Shown: positions 24,701 to 32,472 of the stretch, piece by piece
Layout: each line of letters starts with the position of its first letter
How positions within the stretch are numbered: the stretch's first letter is position 1
Assembly (NCBI GenBank): GCA_026261815.1
Contig: JAMPIT010000862.1
Location: 558,001-622,000, forward strand
Source of the DNA: Monarcha castaneiventris obscurior
Lineage: Eukaryota > Chordata > Aves > Passeriformes > Monarchidae
DNA length: 64,000 nt
Direction of reading: 5' to 3'
The notes under the pieces: generated by a model
Databases searched by the model: none
What the model was told of the DNA's origin: nothing
The model's input: the letters and a program-made list of their open reading frames with translations, nothing else
Position numbers and translations under genes: made by a program

Positions 24701-27700
24701 ATTATAGAAAAAGAAGAACTCTGGCAGCTGCTTTAGAGAAGTGATTAAAATTTAAAAGGCAGTTTTCCAGTAGAAGAAAACAAAATAAACTAATTATTTA
24801 CCATGGCTACACCACTAATGGAGTGTGGAAATTATTTTATTAATGTTTTTGGTATTTCAGAGGGTGGGTTTGTTTTTTTTTCATGACAGCTATAAAAGAT
24901 CTGCTTCTTTACAGAAAAGATGATTACTCTAGAAGTTCACAGCACTTTCTTTGGTAAACCTAGTTGCTCTGGCAACTGATTTCCATCCAGAAGATAATAT
25001 TCAAGAAATAATTCTCTCTCTCTACTTTTGGGCCTACATCTGTTTACTCCTCTAGATGCTCCTGGTATTTCTTCTTGAAAGAAATCTGCACAGAGGTGTT
25101 GGTCCATCAGACAACTGAAGCTTTCCAAGAAAAGCACAGCAAAAGCTTTGTCTAACTTCTAAAAAAATGAACTTGGACTCTTCAAAGTCTGGAGGTACCA
25201 ATATCATAAGCAGCAGAAAAGAGAAAGATCTTTTCCGAAGTCCTGGTGAAGAAGGACCAGGGCTGGGGCACAAAGCTGCTCACAAGGCATCTGGATATGT
25301 GACCTGGCCCTTTTCCCAGAGAGACTTTTATATCCTTCAGTCATTTTCTTGACAGGAACTCTTCTGAGGCCACTGACTATAAATCTCACTCCCTAAAAGC
25401 AGGAATTTTGCTGAAACCATTGATCTCTGTATTTCAGAGACTTTTTGAAACTTCCCAAACTTTATTTATAATATATATATATTATAAAATATAATTTATA
25501 ATATATAGCTTCCCCAGTACAAGCTTAATTCACATAAACTTACCCTTTTTAGTGAACTGGGCTACAGATCAGGCCATGCTCTCGGCTGTTGACCTGATAA
25601 AAGATCACCTGGCTTTTCAAATAGCTGGGAGAAACTGCACCCCAGCACTGTGACCACCTGAGAACCATTCCATTTTTTAAAATTGACTTAGCACCAAGGA
25701 AATCGGGATTTTCTTCTGACAATGAAACAGTCTTTAGGCTTTGTTAACTGGAAAGCAAGGAAATAAGAGAGATGTGCTAATTGGTTGTGCTGAGATGTCA
25801 ATTGACTGAACAATTAGGATGTTATTTCAAGAGAATGCTTGTGTGAGGTGGATGTGGGCTGGGATTGGTCTGTCCAAACTGTTCCCTGAATAAGGGAAGT
25901 GGAAATGCTGAAACAGTGGAAGGCAGAGCCCTGTGTAACCCCTGTACGCCTGCTAAGTGTATGCATGAATGTCTCTCACCCTATTTTGGCTACTGTTTTA
26001 CTTACTGCAAGGGGCTGTGAGTACAAGAGAGATAACAAGGCCCTGGGATGGAAGAACAGTTCTTTAATTTTACTAATCAAAGGATATTAGTGATGCCTTC
26101 TGCTTTTGCCTATGGTTCTTTGTAATAATTTTAGCAGAGCAAAGCCCACAACTGTAGCTAGGTCTTATCTCTTCAAGCTAATATGACTGTCAGCAAAGGT
26201 ATCTCCTAATTGAATATTACTTTGGTCTGTTCTAGTATCTAGGTTTATTCCTTCAAGGCTGGGAACTAATTACATTCAGTTTTAACCTTAGCCTAAGTAA
26301 CTTTCTCTGATAGCCCTTGAAAGTGCTAAGTTCCAGAGGCTGATCCTTACTTTTTCCAGCACTCCAAAATTGAAGTGAGGTACAATTGCTGGTACTGCTT
26401 CTGAGGAATTTTAACTAGTGCTTTGCTTTTAAATTGAAAACCATGCTGTGAGCTGAAGTGTAAAAAACCCAAGAAAGTATAAAATATTTAGCCAACTCAA
26501 CGTAGCACCATGTAGTGAAACAGTGCAATCTGAGTGAACAAAGGGGATCTTTTCTAGGCCCTGCTGCAGACCATTTGACACGGTCCCCTTGGGCCTGGGG
26601 TTCCTGCAGTGAGGTCCTGTGCCCGTCTGCTTGGCCCAGAAATTCCTCACATTCCTTTACATGGCAGCCATGGCAACCTGGAGAGTTGTTGTAGTTAGTC
26701 TACCACTAGAATAACTGGAGTGTCTTACTAAATCATTTTTGTCTCTGCACCTCGTAGGATTTGAGTGCCAGGTGTTTGCTGCTTCCATCCCAGGGGCAGA
26801 AGAGGGGCTCTACAATCTCCTGTTGCCGCCCAGGCCTGAGCGATGAAGGGACACTTCCCATTCACGTCCCTGCGGGAACTGCTGCTGCAGGTGGCATGTG
26901 CAGGAAAATGCCACACCCTGTGGTTCAGTCTTCTCTGGTAGCTCTGGAGGGCCTCACCATGCGTGGCACCTTCTAGAAGTGAAACAGGGTTCATTGGCAG
27001 CTTTTTTTGCTGGCAGCACTGGGGTCATGCCCTGCTGTATCATGCAGCATTTGACAGGCCTGCTGGGCAGTTTCACCTGCTCTCACTGTTTGGAATCTGT
27101 GATAAGACCATCATTATTCACCTCTAAGCAACCCCTGTTCTTCACCAACGTGCCTCGTGCCTATTTCACAGGTCTGAAATACCGAGGTGCCGTTTCACAG
27201 CCAAGGAGACTGGACTGCAGGGACCTCTCAGGTCCATGTCCTCAGGTGCCCTTGGTTGCCCCAGTTTCCAGCCCCTGTAGCTTGTCCAGGGTCACAGATG
27301 CACCAGCCCCTCCAAGGCTAGCCTTCACCTGCAAAACTAGGAGATGGCAGAGTTCTTTTGGACAGTGATTGAATTCTTAGGTACTGCCTAATGCCAACAG
27401 CTAAGGAACAAGGCCTGACTGTGAAGAAACACTTGCAAGGTGACCTATTTTCCCTCTCCTCTGACCCTGCCCATAGCCAGGAGAGCCACTTGAAACTCTG
27501 AGAAACTAAAATATGCTAAATACTGTTCTGTCAGATAGAAATCTCTCTCCCAAGCAGTGATTGCTCAGAGAGTGAGCTGCTCCAGGCAAATTAGCATCAC
27601 AGAAATAATAAACCAAGTTTAAACCTGCTTCTATTCATCTGGCAAGTGCTTTCACACTAATAATGGAAAGGGCAGCAGTATTATGTAGTAATGGCCTCCT

Positions 27701-28276
27701 TTCCATTGTTCTGTGCAACTGCACTTCATTAAAAGGCAACCTTTCTCCTGTCCCTAAATAGTAAACTATAGCAGTAGCTATATAAAAGCACTTCAATATT
27801 TTATAGCAGCTAAGGCCGCCTGCTATCTATAATTACAGTCAATACTTGGACTGAAGAGAAATGACTTCATTTTCTTAATGTTTCATACATGGAAAAACAA
27901 TCAGGCTTTTCCTGTATTTCTAATTGCATTGACTGGCTCCAGATGAGTGTTCTTTTCCAAATTATTACCAGGCCCTGGAAAAAGTAGCACTGAGGTAAAA
28001 CCTTCTCACAACTAAATGCCACTCCTTGTTACAGCCTATTTCTGCAAGCCTCAATCCCAAGTCCCATTTAGTCTAGGGACCCCTAGTTCCAAATTCATAA
28101 ACATTAAACCTTGATTAAACTCTGCCTGGAAATCAATGAACCTGGGAGCTCCCTGTGGTCTGATGCCAGCTGTGTGTTGTGCTACTGGAGTTTTGGTACT
28201 GAAAGGACAAGAAAGTGAGGGGTGGAGAGAATTTTCTGGTTGGTGCTGCTTGGATGAGGGGAGTTGAAATGAAGGC
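21728..28276. other. No gene seen
   Basis: About 6.5 kb of unique-looking sequence up to the provirus. It holds a perfect 24-bp AT palindrome at 25465 and AT-rich blocks near 24600-24840 and 27590-27900 that resemble conserved noncoding DNA. Open frames such as 22567-23055 and 26898-27368 show no recognisable domain. A G+C-richer segment at about 26560-27340 has no recognised repeat. Confidence 0.5.
25465..25488. repeat. Perfect 24-bp AT palindrome
   Basis: tttataat followed by alternating AT and attataaa equals its own reverse complement. It is followed by a second, imperfect copy of the same motif to about 25507. Confidence 0.9.
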
Positions 28277-28281
28277 ACTGT
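28277..28281. repeat. Target-site duplication, left (actgt)
   Basis: Five bases directly abutting the left LTR, identical to 35429-35433. A five-base duplication fits class III (ERVL-like) integrases. Confidence 0.85.
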
Positions 28282-29150
28282 TGTCCCGGTTCGAAAGACA
28301 GGTGTCAGACAAGAAAGGCAGGAGCCTCCCCTGAAATGGAAAATGCAACCCCCTTCCCTCCGAATTATTATAAATCTGAAAATAAGGGGCTTTCAGGCAA
28401 AGATATAAGGGGTAGGAATAACAGTTCTTTACTAATAAATATATATGTATAACAACACAAACAAACAGCAATAGCTGTGGCAGTCACAGCAAACAGCAGC
28501 CCGAACCCAGCGCCGGCCTCGGGCACTTTCCCCTGGGTGTAGTTTCTCCTCCCAGTGAGCAGGGCGGGTGCGATGGTTCCCCCCGCGGCTGCAGGGGGCG
28601 CTCCGCAGCGAGCTCGGGAGCACCGGGAATGGCAGCGCGGGGTCCCGGGAAGGGATGTATGAGAAAAACCTCACAAAACTCTTGGGCGTCTGGCCGGATC
28701 CTCAGGAACAGCAGGCTGGAACGGCAGGGGCGAGCGCAGATCTCGGGTGGCAGTGAGAGGTATCAAACTGCGGAGCTGTGGCAGGGAAACCCAGCAGGTT
28801 TCTCAGTCGGCAGAGCGTAGGAGCTCTGTTTCCAGACGGGGCAAGGAGAAGAGCAGGCTTAGAAATCCCGGGGTTTGCCCGCAGAAAGCAAAACAGCCAA
28901 AGAAGCAGAAGCGCGCAGTGGTGACCGAGACGTCCACACCGAAGGCAGGCAGCTCCCAGACTAAACCTTGAGCACCCAGGCAGCCCCCGGGTGTCCCAAC
29001 CCCCAGGTGACAAAAGGGTGGCCAGTCCCACCCCGCCCCTGTGGCCAGCTCTTTTGTTTTCCTTTAAGTATCCAGCGGTTTGTCCCCTAGCAACTAGTAT
29101 GGGTAAAATTCTTTAAGAGAAAAAACAGGCTAAAATCCTAAACCCCAACA
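28282..29150 (-). repeat. 3' LTR of the provirus
   Basis: 869 bp, starting on the minus strand with tgttggggtttagg and ending with ccgggaca. The central part is CpG-rich (about 28490-28960). It differs from the 5' LTR mostly by transitions, many at CpG, and it lacks a 6-7-base C-rich insert present in the other LTR near 35258. Confidence 0.96.
28588..28603 (+). promoter_or_regulatory. CTCF-like motif in 3' LTR
   Basis: gctgcagggggcgctc matches 12 of 14 positions of the vertebrate CTCF core as I remember it, including the complete AGGGGGCGC half. The identical site occurs in the other LTR at 34858. Occupancy is not shown by sequence. Confidence 0.4.
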
Positions 29151-29172
29151 TTATCCACCCCGAATTTTTCCC
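29151..29172 (-). promoter_or_regulatory. Polypurine-tract-like site, interrupted
   Basis: The minus strand reads gggaaaaattcggggtggataa immediately before the 3' LTR. It is purine-rich but broken by TTC and T residues, so it is weaker than a typical plus-strand primer tract. The position alone supports the call. Confidence 0.5.
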
Positions 29173-29286
29173 ATACTAACATGTTACATCAAACGTAACC
29201 TTTTTTAACTATATACACACATGCATCACCATAATTATATACATATGTACATGCAGATATGATACAAGTACAATGCCGTGGGCAGT

Positions 29287-30366
29287 TCACCCTAAAACAA
29301 GGTCCCCTTGCAGTACACATCGGGTCTCTCCATCCTTCTGCATCACCCACCAGGTGCAACCTGGTCCCTGAGCGAAGACAACCCCACGGATAGGTTGATC
29401 TTCGGTCGAGGCAGAATTGACCCAAACAGTTTTTCCAAGCATACCTCTCATGTGCACCACTGGAACCTTATCCCCGTCTGTTGTTTGTAGCAGTTCAGAT
29501 TGAGCAGGGCCTGCTCGTTTGGTAGAGCCTCGGGTGTTAACTAACCAGGTGGCTTTTGCTAGATGCTGTTCCCAGTTTTTGAAAGTTCCCCCACCCAATG
29601 CTTTCAAGGTGGTTTTAAGCAATCCATTACACCTCTCAACCTTCCCAGCCGCTGGTGCATGGTAAGGGATGTGGTACACACACTCAATGCCATGTTCCCT
29701 AGCCCAGGTGTTTATAAGGCTGTTCTTGAAATGAGTCCCATTGTCAGATTCAATTCTCTCAGGGGTACCATGTCTCCACAGGACTTGCTTTTCAAGGCCC
29801 AGGATGGTGTTCCGGGCCGTAGCATGAGGCACAGGGTGGGTCTCCAGCCATCCAGTGGTGGCCTCTACCATTGTGAGCACATAACGCTTGCCTTGGCGTG
29901 TTTGAGGCAGTGTGATGTAGTCGATCTGCCAGGCCTCCCCATACCTGTATTTGGACCACCGCCCACCATACCACAGGGGTTTCACTCGCTTGGCCTGCTT
30001 GATTGCAGCACATGTCTCACAATCATGGATCACCTGGGAGATACTGTCCATGGTTAGATTCACCCCTCGGTCTCGTGCCCACTTGTAGGTGGCATCTCTG
30101 CCCTGATGACCTGAGGCATCATGGGCCCATCGAGCTAGGAACAACTCTCCCTTGTGTTTCCAATCTAAGTCTATCTGGGACACCTCTATTTTTGCAGCCT
30201 GATCTACCTGTTTGTTGTTCTGATTTTCTTCATTAGCCCGGCTCTTGGGAACATGAGCATCCACATGGCGGACTCTCACGGGTAGGTTCTCTACCCGAGT
30301 GGCAATGCCTTTCCACTCATCAGCAGCCCAGATTGGTTTTCCTCTACGTTGCCAGTTAGCCTTCTT
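29287..30366 (-). CDS. pol: ERV pol, end of RNase H and integrase
   Basis: This frame continues directly from the upstream pol frame after the TGA at 30367-30369, so it is the downstream half of one broken pol and has no start of its own (the first in-frame valine codon at 30279 is internal). It begins with the last RNase H motifs (HVDAHVPK, then NKQVD). Integrase follows: an HHCC zinc domain (HDASGH ... CETC, about 30020-30125), the catalytic core with the first Asp in WQIDYI (about 29920-29935), the second in ESDNGTHF (about 29730-29755) and the Glu in KVERCNGLLK (about 29615-29645), then a C-terminal DNA-binding-like part (WVNSASTEDQPI, GCTWWVMQKDGETRC). All catalytic residues are present. 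It ends with TGA at 29287 and is followed by no env. Confidence 0.92.
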   Translation of the reverse strand, partial: KKANWQRRGKPIWAADEWKGIATRVENLPVRVRHVDAHVPKSRANEENQNNKQVDQAAKIEVSQIDLDWKHKGELFLARWAHDASGHQGRDATYKWARDRGVNLTMDSISQVIHDCETCAAIKQAKRVKPLWYGGRWSKYRYGEAWQIDYITLPQTRQGKRYVLTMVEATTGWLETHPVPHATARNTILGLEKQVLWRHGTPERIESDNGTHFKNSLINTWAREHGIECVYHIPYHAPAAGKVERCNGLLKTTLKALGGGTFKNWEQHLAKATWLVNTRGSTKRAGPAQSELLQTTDGDKVPVVHMRGMLGKTVWVNSASTEDQPIRGVVFAQGPGCTWWVMQKDGETRCVLQGDLVLG

Positions 30367-32469
30367 TCACCTTTCCAACCAACCCCACAGAGCATTGGCT
30401 ACCATCCATGAGTCGGTGTAGAGGTAGAGCTTTGGCCACTTCTCTCTTTCAGCTATGTCCAGAGCTAATTGGACAGCTTTGAGTTCAGCAAACTGGCTCG
30501 ATCCACCTTCTCCCTCTGTAGCTTGTGCAACTTGCCGTGTGGGACTCCATACTGCAGCTTTCCATTTTCGGCTAGCCCCTACAATTCGGCAGGAACCATC
30601 AGTGAAGAGGGCATATTGTCTTTCACTCTCCGGCAGCTCATTATATGGCGGGGCTTCTTCTGCACGAGTTACTTGCTCGTCCTCTTCTTCAGAAGATAAC
30701 CCAAAAGTTTCACCTGCTGGCCAGTTTGTAATTATTTCCAAGATCCCAGGGCGATTTGGGTTTCCAATTCGGGCGCGCTGAGTGATGAGGGCAATCCATT
30801 TGCTCCAAGTTGCATAAGTAGCATGATGGGTGGAAGGAACCTTTCCCTTGAACATCCACCCCAGCACCGGTAGTCGGGGTGCCAGGAGGAGTTGTGCTTC
30901 TGTGCCAATTACTTCTGAGGCAGCTTGGACTCCTTCGTAAGCGGCCAAGATTTCCTTCTCAGTTGGGGTGTAATTGGCTTCGGACCCCCTGTAGCTCCGG
31001 CTCCAGAATCCCAGTGGTCGGCCATGAGTCTCACCAGGCACCTTCTGCCAAAGGCTCCAGGACAGACCATTGTTCCCGGCTGCAGAGTAGAGCACGTTCT
31101 TCACCTCGGGTCCTGTCCTGACTGGGCCAAGGGCTACTGCGTGAGCGATTTCCTGCTTGATCTGGGTGAAGGCTTGCTGCTGTTCAGGGCCCCAGTGGAA
31201 ATTGTTCTTCTTGCGGGTGACCAGGTAGAGAGGACTCACAATCTGGCTGTATTCAGGAATGTGCATTCTCCAGAAACCTATGGCGCCTAGGAAAGCTTGT
31301 GTTTCCTTCTTGTTGGTCGGCGGAGACATAGCAGTGATCTTATTGATAACCTCAGTGGGAATCTGACGCCATCCATCTTGCCATTTCACTCCCAGGAAAT
31401 GGATCTCTCGAGCAGGTCCCTTGACTTTGCTCTTCTTGATGGCAAAACCGGCTTCCAGGAGAATCTGGATGATTTTCTCCCCTTTCTCGAACACTTCTGC
31501 TGCGGTGTTTCCCCACACAATGATGTCATCAATGTACTGCAGATGTTCTGGAGCCTCACCCTTTTCCAGTGCAGTCTGGATCAGTCCGTGGCAGATGGTG
31601 GGACTGTGCTTCCACCCCTGGGGCAGTCTGTTCCAGGTGTATTGCACACCCCTCCAGGTGAAGGCAAACTGAGGCCTGCACTCTGGTGCCAAAGGAAGGG
31701 AGAAAAATGCATTAGCAATGTCAATAGTGGCATACCACTTCGCTGCCTTGGACTCCAGCTCGTACTGGAGCTCCAACATGTCCGGCACAGCAGCACTCAG
31801 TGGTGGAGTCACTTCATTCAAGGCACGATAGTCCACAGTCAATCTCCATTCCCCGTCAGATTTGCGCACAGGCCAGATGGGGCTGTTGAAGGGTGAGTGG
31901 GTCTTGCTGACCACCCCTTGGCTTTCCAGCTCGCGGATCATCTTGTGGATGGGGATCACAGCATCTCGATTTGTCCGATACTGCCGGCGATGCACAGTCG
32001 AGGTGGCAATTGGCACTTGTTGCTCTTCCACTTTCAGGAGCCCAACTGCAGAGGGATTCTCAGATAGTCCAGGCAGGGTGCTCAGTTGCTTAATGCCCTC
32101 TGCCTCCACAACAGCTATTCCAAATGCCCACTTGAGCCCTTTTGGGTCTTTGTAATAGCCATTCCGGAGAAAATCTATGCCCAGAATACACGGGGCCTCT
32201 GGGCCAGTCACGATCGGATGCTTTTGCCAGTCCTTCCCAGTCAGGCTCACCTCAGCTTCCAACAGGGTCAAATCCTGTGATCCCCCAGTCACCCCAGCAA
32301 TAGAAACGGGTTCTGTCCCCACATGTCCCGATGGCATTAAAGTACATTGTGCACCAGTATCAACCAAGGCTTCGTATTTCTGTGGCTCTGACGTGCCAGG
32401 CCATCGGATCCACACTGTCCAAAAAACCCGATTTTCCCGTGCCTCTTCCTGGCCAGAGGCAGGGCCCCT
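30367..32469 (-). CDS. pol: ERV pol, protease-RT-RNase H, broken by TGA
   Basis: The frame opens right after the gag amber codon, in the same frame, with no ATG; it would be made only as a Gag-Pol fusion. Domains in order: aspartic protease with ALVDTGAQ (about 32350-32370) and the later ILGIDFL; reverse transcriptase with THSPFNSPIWPV, the motif A Asp in ATIDIANAFF (about 31700-31731), LPQGWKHSP, the YIDD catalytic box (31525-31536) and FLGVKW; a connection with RPLGFWSRSY; then RNase H with LFTDGSCR (about 30590-30609), FAELKAV and LYTDSW. The frame stops at TGA 30367-30369 inside RNase H, before its last motif. The YIDD box and the LGFWS / LYTDSW style point to class III (ERVL-like). PR and RT catalytic residues are intact, but the stop removes integrase from this product. 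Confidence 0.94.
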   Translation of the reverse strand, partial: RGPASGQEEARENRVFWTVWIRWPGTSEPQKYEALVDTGAQCTLMPSGHVGTEPVSIAGVTGGSQDLTLLEAEVSLTGKDWQKHPIVTGPEAPCILGIDFLRNGYYKDPKGLKWAFGIAVVEAEGIKQLSTLPGLSENPSAVGLLKVEEQQVPIATSTVHRRQYRTNRDAVIPIHKMIRELESQGVVSKTHSPFNSPIWPVRKSDGEWRLTVDYRALNEVTPPLSAAVPDMLELQYELESKAAKWYATIDIANAFFSLPLAPECRPQFAFTWRGVQYTWNRLPQGWKHSPTICHGLIQTALEKGEAPEHLQYIDDIIVWGNTAAEVFEKGEKIIQILLEAGFAIKKSKVKGPAREIHFLGVKWQDGWRQIPTEVINKITAMSPPTNKKETQAFLGAIGFWRMHIPEYSQIVSPLYLVTRKKNNFHWGPEQQQAFTQIKQEIAHAVALGPVRTGPEVKNVLYSAAGNNGLSWSLWQKVPGETHGRPLGFWSRSYRGSEANYTPTEKEILAAYEGVQAASEVIGTEAQLLLAPRLPVLGWMFKGKVPSTHHATYATWSKWIALITQRARIGNPNRPGILEIITNWPAGETFGLSSEEEDEQVTRAEEAPPYNELPESERQYALFTDGSCRIVGASRKWKAAVWSPTRQVAQATEGEGGSSQFAELKAVQLALDIAEREKWPKLYLYTDSWMVANALWGWLER

Positions 32470-32472
32470 CTA
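32470..32472 (-). promoter_or_regulatory. In-frame amber codon between gag and pol
   Basis: The gag frame ends in TAG, and the same frame stays open for the whole of protease and RT. This is the layout of retroviruses that make Gag-Pol by stop-codon readthrough (known for gammaretroviruses), not by -1 frameshifting. The following bases are AGGGGCCCT; I could not establish a downstream pseudoknot. Confidence 0.7.

Noticed and set aside
29151..29286. A remnant env gene in the provirus
   Set aside because: Only about 136 bases lie between the integrase stop and the 3' LTR, with no env-like frame.
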